From NCBI RefSeq assembly GCF_026210795.1, contig NC_089453.1:1552501-1616500 (forward strand): DNA of 64,000 nucleotides. The letters are read 5' to 3'. This DNA comes from Rhizophagus irregularis (Eukaryota > Glomeromycota > Glomeromycetes > Glomerales > Glomeraceae). Of this stretch, positions 21,857 to 33,527 are shown one piece after another. The notes below the pieces were generated by a model, which was not told the DNA's origin, made no database searches, and saw nothing but the letters and a program-made list of their open reading frames with translations. The number at the start of each line of letters is the position of its first letter. Position 1 is the first letter of the stretch. A program made the translations under genes and the position numbers.

Positions 21857-23643
21857 ATCATTTAACAATGTTTTTTTATATTTTAAATTATGTTTATTTA
21901 TTTTTTTATCTTGGATTATTTAAACACTAAGACTAGAGTAGTAAACAAATGTTTTACAAAATTCTTAGTTTGTAATTTAAATAATTTTAAATAAATTTAT
22001 TCAAATTATTAAATATATTTACTACCGTATATTGATTTAGGCGAAAATTACGTAAATTTATGTCATAAACATAAGATTATTACAGATGACTCTATTCGTT
22101 ATGTATGAATTTATTAAAACAAGTTGAAAGAATAATCTTGTTTATATCAACTTCATGAAAGTATAACAAGATATTGCGTACACGTTAAGGATGGTCAGTC
22201 GGTCTTTCGGTCCTGGACGGTCCTGCCCGGTCTTTGGGAAAGTTATAAGGAATGCACCCTTGAATTTTTAAGGCGCAGCAAGTATGGCTAAAGACCAATA
22301 AATGTCAAAATTTGGCCTTTATACTTCTTTTTTTAAGACCAGCAGAGGCGAAATTGGAAAAAGACCGAAAAAAGCAAAAAATACTGGTTTTGGCAAAATA
22401 AAAACCTGCCTAGCTCTAAATTGGGTGATTAGATCGAGACCAAAATTTACCACTTTTTGGTCTTTAATCAGTTCTGTTGTGCTACAAAAAATTGGAAGCA
22501 CAGCCTTATTACTTTTCCAAAAATTTCCTAAAGACCGATCAGGACCGATCAAAGACCGCAGGACCGACTGACCATCTCTAGTACACGTTCTATCTATGTT
22601 AATAAATTTGTTTTTATTTATAATAAATAGTTTAAATGGTCATTTTTTTTACAAAAACCTCTTGTTAATTCCATAAAAATTTATTATGTATTTACACGAT
22701 AAAAAATTTTTATTGTAAATTATTTGGTGCATCAAAATTCTTTTTCTATAACATAAAAGTAGGAATTTCAATTTGCTTAAGCAGCTTCAATTTAAGCTTA
22801 AGGTTGCGCTGTTTCAAGAAAAAGAACTTAAATGTACTAGTATAAATCTCCTATTACTCTTTATAGTAAATAAATTCTACGTACATTTATTCGATTAGAA
22901 TCAGTTTAAGCATGAGAAAATTAACATTCCCAGCAACAAAGTGCGATTGTTTACATCAGAATCTTTATTTTACAAACACATCATAAATTGAAAATAACAA
23001 CTTTTAGTATAAAATTTTCAATTTAAAAACTTTTAAGCCATTTCTTTTAAGAAGTTGTCATTTGAAATCGTGCAATTAAATAAGGTTGTTGAGCAAATGA
23101 AATTACATACAGATTAAATTCTGAAAAATTCTTCGCTCTTTGTAAGATTATCGTTATTGTAAATATAATTTAGATTGAATTCACAAGAAACTAGTTTATT
23201 TGAGTTTCTTAATAGGGTTATTTTTAAATCAAATGTAAATCATAAAGAAAATGATTAATAAGATACATTATAGATAAGAAATCTTTTTTATACAATGAAT
23301 TATATTTACATAGAGAATTTAAAAACAAATTTAAAGTAAAACCATTAATATGATTCATATTTCATTGCAATGCATCGGTCATAATTCATCAAAGAATTAT
23401 CGTAAAGATAATATATTAAAATATTATTCCAGCAAGATGTTTATAGTATTCATGACAATACAGTAACAAATTATGTTAATTAGTATGTTAAATAAAATTC
23501 TTAATTCGTTCTAGAGTTACAATAATTAACATGTTTATTTATATACTGTACATGTAAAATAATACAGTAGTTATTGATGGATTACGGGGAAACCGATATT
23601 TTTACCTCCATAATTTATTAATAATAAAATTATTGATAAGATA
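21857..23643. other. Intergenic between kinase and BTB gene
   Basis: AT-rich with no supported gene; both neighbours have their 3' ends here, so it is a convergent 3'-3' spacer. It contains one clear transposable element (22187-22580). The short ORFs on both strands near 22300-22570 lie inside that element and are not genes. Confidence 0.5.
22187..22580. mobile_element. 394-bp MITE with 9-bp TSD (Mutator-like)
   Basis: GTACACGTT occurs on both sides (22178-22186 and 22581-22589), a perfect 9-bp target duplication. The ends are inverted: GATGGTCAGTCGGTC near 22190 and its reverse complement near 22576. Both arms continue with several GGTCTTT/GGTCCTG words (GGACGGTCCTG, GACCGATCAGGACCGATC), so the arms are internally repetitive. 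A 9-bp TSD is typical of Mutator-like elements. No transposase is encoded. Confidence 0.8.
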
Positions 23644-25176
23644 TTAAGATATGTTAAAGCTTTCAATTTCTTCAATAATATAAACTGTATCAGTCTTTAA
23701 ATTATTTTCATAATTATTGCTATTATTATTAGCATGTAAAATTACATTTCCCATAGATAATGAACCCCAACCAAAATTGAATCCATTATAATCACTATCC
23801 AATATGGCTTGAGATTTATCTACTACCCGACTTATTTTCATATGTTGAGTATCTTCACTATCTTCAAATGAGAAAATAAAATTATCTGATGAATTGTAAA
23901 ATCGATACCCATCTTTAAAAATATAATCATCTCCTAATGAACAAAACCCGATAGAACTATATCCACCAAAAACTTTATTTGAATCTTTAACTTTAATTAA
24001 AACTAAACTTTTTACTCGTCCATTACATTTTTTTCTAAATGACTCATTACTAATTCCATCATGACTACCACGATAAATAAGTTTAAACTTATACGATTGA
24101 TCATTTCTACTAGTACGAATATAATTGGTATCTTTTTTATCAATCCAATTAATTATTATTTTTGCAAGTTTTGGTTTGATGATATTTGACTCAAACTTTC
24201 CTATTCCAAATGAATAACCAGTTCTAGGTGGTAAAATTGTGGTTTTAGTTAAGACATCTTTATAATAATATTCTTCAATTTCTTCATAAATATGATTAGG
24301 AATAATAGTTCTATAAGGACGGACTTTATCAAAAAAATCCGCACGAGAAATTTCCGTAAATCGAATGAGAGGAATAAATTGATTTAAAGTTTTCTTCAAT
24401 TCTTCATAATCCTTATTATTCCATTTCGCTCTATCACTATTCTCATTCTCAAGACCAAAAGTTTGTTCAATACCCCATTTAATTAAATAATCCCAAATGA
24501 TAACTTCTTTAATTTGTAAGTCGTCTCTTTCAAGCAAGTTAAAAAGTATTTCCTTATTTATTGAAGGAAAGATTTTTGAAGAAAAAAATGGTAAAGGATT
24601 TTCGCAAATAGATTCAAGACAATAATCTTGTAATTTCTTGCAATTATCAAGTCTAAACACAGTATTAAGAACAAGAACAAAATTTTCTTGAACCCATTTG
24701 GTTCGTTTTTCTATTAAATAATCTCGAACATTTTTAAATAATTCTTCAAGAAGTAATTCATCAGATGCAACTATCAAACCAAGAATATTTTCACCTGATT
24801 GTTTAGTTAAATCAAGTTCACCAGTGTAAATATATCTAATTAAAAATCATATATTTAAAATAAATTAATAAATTTAAATTTCAAATTTATAAATAAAAAA
24901 AAAATAAATAAATAATCCTCACTTCAAAATCATATGAAAAACAGTTGGAGTAATATTTGGTTTGTTAAATATAATCATATTATCCTTCTTTTTAATCCAA
25001 TTTGTAGAAAGAGCACTTTTAAAATAAGGAGAACGAGCACGTAAAATAACTGAATGTGCACGAAATTCCTTTGTATTTTGGTTTTCACCAACTTGAATAA
25101 TGACATTATAATCATCTGCATCATCTAATATTATGGAAAGGTCTTCTGAAAGACGAAAGTGAAAATTTGAAGCCAT
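23644..25176 (-). CDS. BTB-BACK-TLDc domain protein, 481 aa
   Basis: Two exons on the minus strand, 24923-25176 and 23644-24835, with an 87-nt intron (GTGAGG..TTAG, phase 2). The joined frame runs ..HMILK then YIYTGELDL.., restoring the end of the BTB fold. BTB covers about residues 20-125 (VIIQVGE, FRAHSVILRARSPYFK, YIYTG). A helical BACK region follows (about 130-235, with VLNTVFRLDNCKKLQDYC). A C-terminal TLDc domain covers about 300-480 (FKLIYRGSHDGIS, FRKKCNGRVKSLVLIKV, FGGYSSIGF, FIFSFED). BTB-BACK proteins usually act as Cullin-3 adaptors, and TLDc domains are linked to oxidative stress and V-ATPase regulation; the role here is inference. The start MASNFHFRLS follows an A-rich leader. 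The gene looks intact. Confidence 0.9.
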
Positions 25177-28010
25177 TTTTTTTATTTCTTTAAAAAAAAA
25201 GAAAGAAAAAAAAAAGGGGGAAACATATTTTTATTAGGTTCATTTTATGGAAATAACCATGTGATTGTTGCACGATCTGCTAATAGTATGAGGAACTTAA
25301 ACGTCTAAATTGAATATCATTCAAACTCTGAAAATGTTAGTGTATAATTAGGATATCAAACTAAAATTGGTAAGTTAAATTCTTAATTAGATAGATATTA
25401 AAGTAATATTAGCGAAGACAAAACAAATTAAAAATTATAAAATACAATATATAAGAAATACGAAATGGAATTTTTTTTTTAAAGAAAAAAAATATTTGGT
25501 AATAGCATTAGATCATTCATAGACAATTTGAATTATTATTCGTATTTAGGGACCGTATATAACGACTTTTAGCGCAAATCATAACAGATAGAGAATATAT
25601 GTAATTTATATATTCAATTTATGTATATCTTTTTTTTTTTCAAATTAAATAAAAAATCAGTACAATATTTACAATCCTATCTTAAGGAATAAATCGGAAT
25701 AAAAATAAATCTAAAAAAATTTAATCATTTATAATAAAATAAAAAAAACAAGTTTAAAAATTTTATTAAAGGTAATATAATATTATTTGATTTATTTAAT
25801 TTATATCATACAACAATGCTGAATTATACACACGATTTTGGTATTACCATTTTGAACACGAATTTTTTTTAAAAAAATCATTTTTTTATTTTTACTTTTA
25901 TTTACTTTTTTTTTATACAAAAAAAAGGAAAACATTTATTACCACATTATTAATTAAAAGTGGCACTGTTCGTTCCGATTGTGGCGCAATGTAAAAAAAA
26001 GTGGCAAAAATACTCTCGTAACGTCTCTTTTACTTCGCCCTCATTAATAAAACAGATGATTGCGGCTCAAAATCAAAATCTCGCATTCTCACATTATTAA
26101 TTTAAAGTGGCTCTGCTACTTCAATTGTGGATTTTTAATATGCCAAAATGTAGAAAAACGTGGTTTACATCGTAATAATATGAAACGATGTAATCATGAA
26201 ATAATTTGAAATACGTGTTACTGTAGAAATTTTCTTACGTAAACACTTTGAAGAAGAAGAGAGAAAATTTTCTATAAAAAAAATTATCAAACAACAAATA
26301 GAAAAATTTTTATTTTTTATATCATATAATAAAATCAAATATGTAATTAAGATACTTTTTATTGATTTTTATTTTTACTATTATTTCAGCGGGTAACTAA
26401 TAAGCAATTATTTATGTTAAAGTTTTTCTTCTTTTTTATTAATTTTAATATTAACTATTAAAATTGGCAGACACAGAAGCATTCAAAAAACGGAATGAGC
26501 ATAAACGTGTTGCAGAACCACAATATAACTTATGGTAAAAAATATCAGGGTATTCCTGAATATATCCGGAATATGTGCGTCTTTTGACCTAAAAAATGAC
26601 CAAATTTTTTATATCCGGAATTGTTCTGAAAGAATTTTTTTAATACTGAATATGTCCAATTTTTTATGGATAATGTTGAAAGAATTTTTAACAACTGAAA
26701 TCGACTGAAATATAACAAATTTCGGACAATATATATAGTTCTGAACTAACACGATAATACAATATAGCAATAATAGCAATAATAACAATAATAACACCGA
26801 CATAGTATAAGCTTTAATAAATTGATTTTATTTTATAATTAATTTTTTATAAAGAAAAAATAATTCTTTTAAGTATTTTAATAATCAAAATATTTCAAAA
26901 GTATATTTTATTAATACCAATACAATAATTATATATAATCCGATTATAATATTTAGTTATAGTTTATACATTGCAAAATTATTTGCAAGATTTCTCACGG
27001 TTGGTGTTTATTGGTAAAAAGCCTATCGATATTGGAATAAAAAGTCTATCATTATTAGACGAATTTAAATTAAATGATCTTTTTTGCTTAAAAATCGAGC
27101 CTCAGCCACAATAATTTAACAATAAGAAATTTATATAGAGGAAATTGATTTTCAAGTTTTTTCTGGTAATTTTATAAAGAATAGGCTTATAAAATTTTTT
27201 TTTTTTTGAATTATATCAAATTAATCCAAATACTAATAATAGTTCTTGACAATTAATTAATACAAAAATTTAATAAGAAATACATTATACTTTGGTTGAA
27301 TATTTGATTGTTATAATAATATAGCGCAGTACCATTAAAAAATTCTGCTATTCGAACCTTTTTTTAATTTCTTTTTTTAGATATTCTTCACCATGTTGCC
27401 GTATTATTATGTTTTGATATTCGTGTATTGTTAATAAGCCGATGTAAAATATAATTTAATTCGAGTCTCGGGCTCTCGGCCATGTGCACAAATTATTTTG
27501 TTTATACTTTCTATTTGAATAATAATTTTAACAATATAATAAATCAACGTAATTAATGAAAAAAATTATAAGTTCGCATAATCACGCGTAAAATAGACGC
27601 AGTGAAATTAATCTTGTCACATGCAACGGCACAGCAAAAATCTGGCGCAGTATCTCAAGCATTTTCACGTGCCGAATTCATAAAATTTTGCGCAGTATTG
27701 TTCCAGCGATATGTTAAAAAGTTTTTATAAAATTGTTTTTTTGAGATATTTGATGACTCACCTGTTTTTCAATTCATTTCTGCTTTTCTTCTAATACATA
27801 TTATTTCCGTATGCTTTTAGGAGTTTTGCCACTTTGGCAGGTTTAGTGGTAGAAAATTTACTGCAGAAAGCACGTGTACATTGGAAGAAATTTCTGAATT
27901 GTCAGTTAGATTCTAGATCAAAATCGTCATAATAGAAACCAAAAAAAAAATTTAATAAAAAACGTTTTATAAATAGTTTTCAAATCTCGAATCGAAAACT
28001 AACTTAAAGC
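25177..28010. other. Intergenic, AT-rich, no supported gene
   Basis: The left end should contain the BTB gene promoter; a long purine/A run lies just upstream of its start. Two related blocks near 25938 and 26088 (CACATTATTAATT then AAGTGGC, about 150 bp apart) form a small duplicated unit. A short (AAT)n tract is at 26755-26790. Otherwise I see only A/T-rich sequence with short, domain-free ORFs. Confidence 0.4.
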
Positions 28011-28680
28011 CAAGTCGTAGAAAGAGTCCTACAAAATAAAAAAAATGGTAGTACACCATTTTCTTAAAAGTGTTTTTGAAAGTTTTCCAAAAACTTACCC
28101 AGGTTCTAAATCTATAAGATCTTAAAGGAACCTTTAATACCCAACACCTTTGACTTAATAATCATGTATTATGGTCTATCTTCCGGGATTTAACAATCTT
28201 CAAATCCGTACAATATTTAAAAGTCAAAACTCATGATCATGATGACATGGTCCTTTGAATAACCGTGCGGATGGCTTAGCAAATCATCACCTTGATGATA
28301 CCGGATTCCTACAAAATAAGAAAAAAAAACTTTCTTAAAAAAAAAAAATTTTTTTTCTTAGAATCTCCGCCCATCTCAGAGCTAGATTTCTATAAAATGA
28401 AAAAAATATATGAATAAAAATAAGTTTTTGAAACGAAACCTTGCTTAGGACTTTAGTAGGGTTTGTGGTGCTGTCATAATGTCATTGCTAATCAAAATAA
28501 TCAATGGATCAAATTATTCGTTATTTTCATGCAACTATCAACCTTCGAAGCGGTGCCCTACAAACAAAAAATTAAATAAATAAAATAAAATGAGTCTAAA
28601 AAAAAACAAGAAAATGAAACGTTAGTGAACGTTTCGTAAAAGAAATAACAAAAAAACTACTCACTGATGAGATTCAAAAT
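28010..28680 (-). other. Array of exon-like blocks (array 3)
   Basis: On the minus strand, blocks begin after TTTTGTAG or TTTATAG at about 28311, 28410 and 28561. They end before GTAAG-like words, as at about 28097 (CCTGGGTAAGTTTT). The gaps are pyrimidine-rich on that strand. The gap near 28617 contains GAAACGTTAGTGAACGTTTC, a hairpin nearly the same as the one repeated in array 4 at 59 kb, so the two loci are related. No continuous coding frame with a recognisable domain was found. It may be part of a longer spliced transcript including the small ORF at 28699-28950. Confidence 0.4.
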
Positions 28681-28698
28681 ATACGTCCGTCGATTCAA

Positions 28699-28950
28699 TC
28701 ATAAATCGCTTAACACGCACGAACAGTATGGTTTCTTCCCACCGAAATATCTTCTAAAACAATAAGATTCTATGAAATGAATATCGACCATGATAGCCTC
28801 AGTTTCAAACCTGCTGGTACAACAAGAAAAAAGATCACCTGTTCTCGTAAATTTTTTCAGTTCATCTGAAAGAGTGTACTGGGATTCACCAATATGAATA
28901 AGATAATTTCGATTCTTTAGTGAACATTTACAACAAATTAATATACTCAA
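28699..28950 (-). CDS. Small Cys-rich hypothetical protein, 83 aa
   Basis: An ORF starting MSILICCKCSLKN and ending YCSCVLSDL, with several Cys residues (CC.C, CC, CSC) and more balanced composition than the noise ORFs around it. No domain or signal peptide is recognised. It could be one exon of the spliced transcript suggested by array 3, with which it shares strand, or chance. No paralog was noticed in the window. Confidence 0.3.
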   Translation of the reverse strand: MSILICCKCSLKNRNYLIHIGESQYTLSDELKKFTRTGDLFSCCTSRFETEAIMVDIHFIESYCFRRYFGGKKPYCSCVLSDL

Positions 28951-29199
28951 TTATGACGGTCATGTATCACCATATTTTCCAGTACGATTAATCATTACAA
29001 TTTTTTATCAATCTAGCTTATATGGTATTTATAAATGAAATATCCATTTGAAGACAACTAACTATATACAGTATATAATAAGGTTAAATATTTTAATATA
29101 AGTATGTTTAAGAACCCTCGAAGAAACAAACAATACAATAATAGATAATCCATAAATTACAGCTTCACGTGCAATTGCAGATCAGAAATGAAATAACTC

Positions 29200-30410
29200 G
29201 TATTTTATGACTAAAATATTTAATTCTTTTTTTGCAAATATTTCACTAAAACCTCCGACTAAAAACATTGCTGAACAACGTACGGCGTTCTTGTTTATTT
29301 GTTGGGATACGTATCAAATTAATGATTCTATCAATTACTGGATCAAACATAGATTTTATGCCGTTATAGTTAATCTTAATCACCCATTCTCCCATCCATT
29401 CTCTGCCTGATTCACTAACATATTGCAATAAACTTGGAGAAATATTTCTAACATCTAGTTCATAATTAAATTCTCTATTATCTCCTGTGAAAGGTTCTTT
29501 TAGTTTTTACGGAATTTGAACCAGACATTGAAATTCATCATTTATTTCATTTCATCATAATTATTTTTAACTAATAGATCCATGGCACAACATCTATGTA
29601 AAAGCGATAAATTCTTTATCTACAAATGCACTTCCACAGAAGTCTCCACTACGTTCAGTAACCTCACTTAATTGTAATGGATTATTTCCAACTAACTTGC
29701 GAGTAGTTAAATCTAAAGTACCGCCACCACAGTTAACAACCACAAAAGTCGCTAAATATTTAAAAATCAATCAAATCAATAGAATAATTCCTTTTAATTA
29801 ACGTTCATTATAATAACTTACTTCCTATGCTTGATAAATTACGCAATAAACTGCTGCAGCTTCCGCTGTAAACAAAAATTAGTTCATCCATTAATTAAAA
29901 CTAGAGATTCAAGTTCTTCTCTTGTTACTTACGTGTCGAGATAAATCGAATATTTATTGATGAGATTTGCATTATATGCTCATTCTCTCATAATAGCATT
30001 ATCTTTTTCAGAATATTCTGCAGGAACGGTAAGAACTAATAAAACATTTTCAAAGAAATTAATACTCCAGAGATTACGATTGTATCTTTAATGACCTTAA
30101 AATTTCATTCAAATAAGATTAATAAAAATATATAAAATATATTATTTGAAATACAGTATCAATAATTTAATTAATACCTTTTCAATTTCTTTAAGACAAT
30201 CAGTAATACTAGCCTTTTTATAATCGACTGGAAATTTTGGTCTTAGAGTTTTACATAGGTCACCCAAAAATAAAAATAATTCAACCGGTCTATTTCTTTC
30301 ATTATTTTGATTATTTTGTGACGTTTTGGTTTTTTAGCTAAAGCTGGAGCACCCAAAGTAGCACATTATTATACTCATCATCATACCGAAGAATTGTATA
30401 TATTGATCTT
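29200..30410 (-). pseudogene. Hsp70-like ATPase, degenerate
   Basis: Reading down the minus strand gives the nucleotide-binding region of an Hsp70/actin-type ATPase in order: VLLWGAPALAKKPKR near 30365 (one base missing), RPVELFLFLGDL, FENVLLVLTVPAEYSEKD near 30050, AEAAAVYC near 29855, VVVNCGGGTLDLTTRKL near 29730 and GDFCGSAFVDKEF near 29610. SMFDPVIDRIINLIRI follows near 29330. The GGGT phosphate motif and the ERSGDFCGS block match the expanded Hsp70-like family of Rhizophagus as I know it. Introns with GTAAGT..TTACAG still separate blocks. Internal stops occur near 29970 (TGA where Cys is usual), 29580 and 29500, with at least one frameshift. The N-terminus and the substrate-binding domain are missing. 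It is therefore a dead, truncated copy. Confidence 0.85.
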
Positions 30411-30908
30411 TAACTAATTCATTACATATTTATGCAAACAAACATATTATTACATCTAAAGTGATTAAATATAAAAATTTACAAACTTTAATGTAATATT
30501 AAGTAAATTAATAAATTTTATTAAAATAATCGTGCTAAAAGTAGATGTTTCTGAACCAACATCAAATTCAAAGTTCAAGATAAATTAAATAAATAAAGCG
30601 CAAGATGAAAATCTTAAATTAATTTATATCATACTCTGAAAGAATTTAATTGTTAATCAGTAGTAATTAAAAGATATAGAAATTTAAATTTATAATATAA
30701 ATAAGAAATTAAAAATATATTATCCATGTTAGGTGGAAGTATTTGTGTTTAAAAAAAAAATCAGAAACTACGGTTATAGATAAAAATCTTTTATTATATT
30801 GCTCTTATAATTCATAATATATGAATATATAATTACTATTTCTAATTTTCAGTTATACCGTAAATAAAATTTGTAGTCATAAATAATTTCAGTATGTAAT
30901 TGAATTAT
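30411..30908. repeat. F-box-associated spacer, 3' side of copy D
   Basis: AT-rich sequence without a gene. It matches 42290-42536 (for example TTTAATTGTTAATCAGTA and AATATATTATCCATGTTAG) and more loosely the other 3' spacers. Downstream of F-box copies D and F this version of the spacer is shared, which suggests that D and F are a closer pair for this side. Confidence 0.55.
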
Positions 30909-32396
30909 TTACACGTTTATATATTTAATAACTTTTTCAATTTTATATTTATCGAACAGTTTCTTAAATGAATTATCTTTTCGATAAAAATAGGTGTTAT
31001 CAAAATATAAGGAAACTGCAGGTCGTCCTTTCCACTTTTCAAGGAATGTTTCTAAAGTTTTTAAAGAAAACTTAATGCCATAAGTAATTCTAATTTCTCT
31101 TAGATTTGCTGATGCTTCCCTAATTAACACATTTAACAAGTTATCTCCAAATTCTAACTCTTTCTCTGCTTCATAATATATTTCTTTAAAATTTAATGAT
31201 CGTAATTTTTGACATTTTTTAAGTAATTTTTCAAATTCAATAAAGTGTTCCTCCAATGATGGAAATGCAGGAATTGTTAAATATTCAATTAAAAGACAAT
31301 TTTTACAAATTGTACGAATAAAATTAAGAGAGTCATTATAAAAATTATCATCATTCCAGTGAAAATCATTAATCCTTAATTCTCTAAGACATAAGCTATT
31401 TTTAACCATGCAATTGATTTGATAAATATCTATAAAATCTATCTCTAGGATCTCAAGGTTACGATAAGCCACCATTTCCAACTTTTTATTGAAATCATCA
31501 TCATTTAAAAATATAGGAGAATCAATTTCTAATATTTTTAAATTATGAAGTTCTAGAAGTGCATATTGTAGAAATGTATAATTATATTCATTGTAAATAT
31601 CGTAAAAATCCAAATAGTAATCGTTATACTCATAACGAAGGTTTATATCAAAATGATTAAGAGTATTTGCATGTTTTTTTAATATGTTAAAAATTTCTGT
31701 GTATGGGTCTTCTAATACATCCCAATAATAAATGCCATCTTCTACTTCAATTTCATCTACCCATTTAAAATATTTTAAATTTTTTTGAAATTCGATTAAC
31801 TTAATAGTTCCCTGATTAGCTTTTAAGTTTTTGTTAATAATGATAATTCTTTGTATTTGTTGACAAATATGCGCTAATCTGTAAAAGTACCTAGAATCAA
31901 TCAATGTGTCACATGTTAATTCACAAAGTGATTCAAGACGAACCTTTGCTTCTGGAAGATATACTATCTCATAGGTACCACATATATTTAAGTACTTTAT
32001 TTCTGGAAATTTCTTTACCAATGAACTGTAAATTTCCTCTTGTAAAAGAAATCGATTATATTCTAATGATGATCCAATGGAAATTATATCATCTATAACT
32101 TTTATATTGATATTCTTACAGAAAGACAAATAATCAAATGCAAGTGATTGGCCTAAAATTAGAATCCCTCTCTTTGTTAATAATTCTTTAATATCATCGA
32201 ATAAATAAGAAGTAATAATGAAGTATAAAGAAATTTTTTTATAATTAATAGAATAGCGCCAAGGATTCCTCCATAAGATTGGAATCACGGTTTCACACCA
32301 TATTCTATTAACCATTAGGCATGAAAAGAGATATTTTGAATTATTTTGTAATTCCTCAATTATCAAGAAAAGTATATCTTTATTAAGTTTGGACAT
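30909..32396 (-). CDS. F-box/leucine-rich protein, 495 aa (copy D)
   Basis: Complete and intronless. The frame is open for ten more codons upstream (MFHFIYSKKN), but I place the start at 32394-32396, because all paralogs begin MSKLNKDILFLI there and the upstream codons are just the A-run leader read in frame. Here the A-run is broken by a T, which is what keeps it open. F-box about residues 3-47; leucine-rich repeats follow (NLKILEIDS, NLEILEIDF, LRELRI). The loop before LEDPY is different from all other copies (EIEVEDGIYYWDV). The C-terminus ends KVIKYINV. SCF adaptor role inferred from the F-box. Confidence 0.9.
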   Translation of the reverse strand: MSKLNKDILFLIIEELQNNSKYLFSCLMVNRIWCETVIPILWRNPWRYSINYKKISLYFIITSYLFDDIKELLTKRGILILGQSLAFDYLSFCKNINIKVIDDIISIGSSLEYNRFLLQEEIYSSLVKKFPEIKYLNICGTYEIVYLPEAKVRLESLCELTCDTLIDSRYFYRLAHICQQIQRIIIINKNLKANQGTIKLIEFQKNLKYFKWVDEIEVEDGIYYWDVLEDPYTEIFNILKKHANTLNHFDINLRYEYNDYYLDFYDIYNEYNYTFLQYALLELHNLKILEIDSPIFLNDDDFNKKLEMVAYRNLEILEIDFIDIYQINCMVKNSLCLRELRINDFHWNDDNFYNDSLNFIRTICKNCLLIEYLTIPAFPSLEEHFIEFEKLLKKCQKLRSLNFKEIYYEAEKELEFGDNLLNVLIREASANLREIRITYGIKFSLKTLETFLEKWKGRPAVSLYFDNTYFYRKDNSFKKLFDKYKIEKVIKYINV

Positions 32397-33527
32397 ATTT
32401 TTTTTTGAATAAATAAAATGAAACAAAATAAAAATAATAAATAATGAAGTACGTTTTATATAAAACTCCGATGTGTGACCATTAAATGTTTCATCGGAAT
32501 ATATATGGTAATAAATGTGGGGGTTAAAAAAACAGTTACACAGTTTAAAATTGGAAGTTTAAATAATGTAGATCAATCTGTAATTCGGTTGACGTTAATT
32601 GCTGATCCGCCAAGTAAAATGAAATCTATAATTGTGTAACATCTCGTTTAAAAAAAAACAAAAATATAAGGTTATTTTATATATACTGAATTTCTTCCTT
32701 TTTTGATTGGTCGACAATCTTATTAGTATTTTGATTGGCCCATTGGTTACATATTTTTCAGCCGGGATTGTAATACAAATTTGTTCACCAATTTGTATAA
32801 CATCGTAACCTTAAATAGAAAGTATATTTTTCAATATATGACGCAAGTTTATAATTCAAATATACTTCGGAAAAAAAAAATTCGTGGCAAATTAGCTCAA
32901 AAACCATTTAAGAGGTTATTAATTTGCAAAAATAATTTCCCAAAACGTATTAGTAGTTCATTGGTACGGAGACGGATCACGAATGATGAATTAATAATTA
33001 ATAATTACCGCAAAATCATTTTAATTGCTAAATTCTTTCATATTTTATTTGCTATTTAACATCATATTTAAATTAATTATTGTATCTAAAGAGATTATAA
33101 AGGATAATATAATAATTATGTTTAAGGTACTAGATGTTTTCTGAGGATGATGCAGAACTTTAAATTAATTTTATTATACTCGAAAAATTTCATTGTTGAA
33201 CAGTGGTTACTAAGAGAAATAGAAATTTAAAATTATAATAAAGAAAAAAAAAATTTTTTTAAAAAAAGAGATGTGAAACTAAAATAAATTAATTTCCGGG
33301 AATTATTGAGTAACAAAAAAAAAATGATGTAAGTTAGATATTAAAAATATATTATTTTATTAGATAAAAGTATTCATGTTTTACAAAAATTAGAAACTAA
33401 GATATCAATTATTTTAAATCTTTATTAACTGCTCTCGCTCATAATTCATAAATCATATAATTCATAAATCATAATACATAAGTATATTAATGTTTCTAAA
33501 TTCCATATCGTGGTTATCAAGAATAAT
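32397..33527. repeat. F-box-associated spacer, most complete copy
   Basis: About 1.1 kb between copies D and E, without transposon insertions, so it is the reference for the others. It has ACTCCGATGTGTGACCAT near 32463, GTAGATCAATCTGTAATTCG near 32567 and CAGCCGGGATTGTAATAC near 32759. The ACGGAGACGGATCACGAATG block follows near 32975, then the 3' region of copy E. A 92-codon plus-strand ORF (32781-33059) crosses these repeat blocks and is not conserved in the other copies, so I do not call it. Confidence 0.7.

Noticed and set aside
22302-22571. 89- and 77-codon ORFs on opposite strands
   Set aside because: Both lie within the 394-bp MITE bounded by a 9-bp TSD and show no domain.
27340-27430. 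Possible tRNA-like B-box word (ATTCGAACC) before a T run
   Set aside because: No matching A-box or cloverleaf arms upstream; no tRNA or rRNA gene was found in the window.
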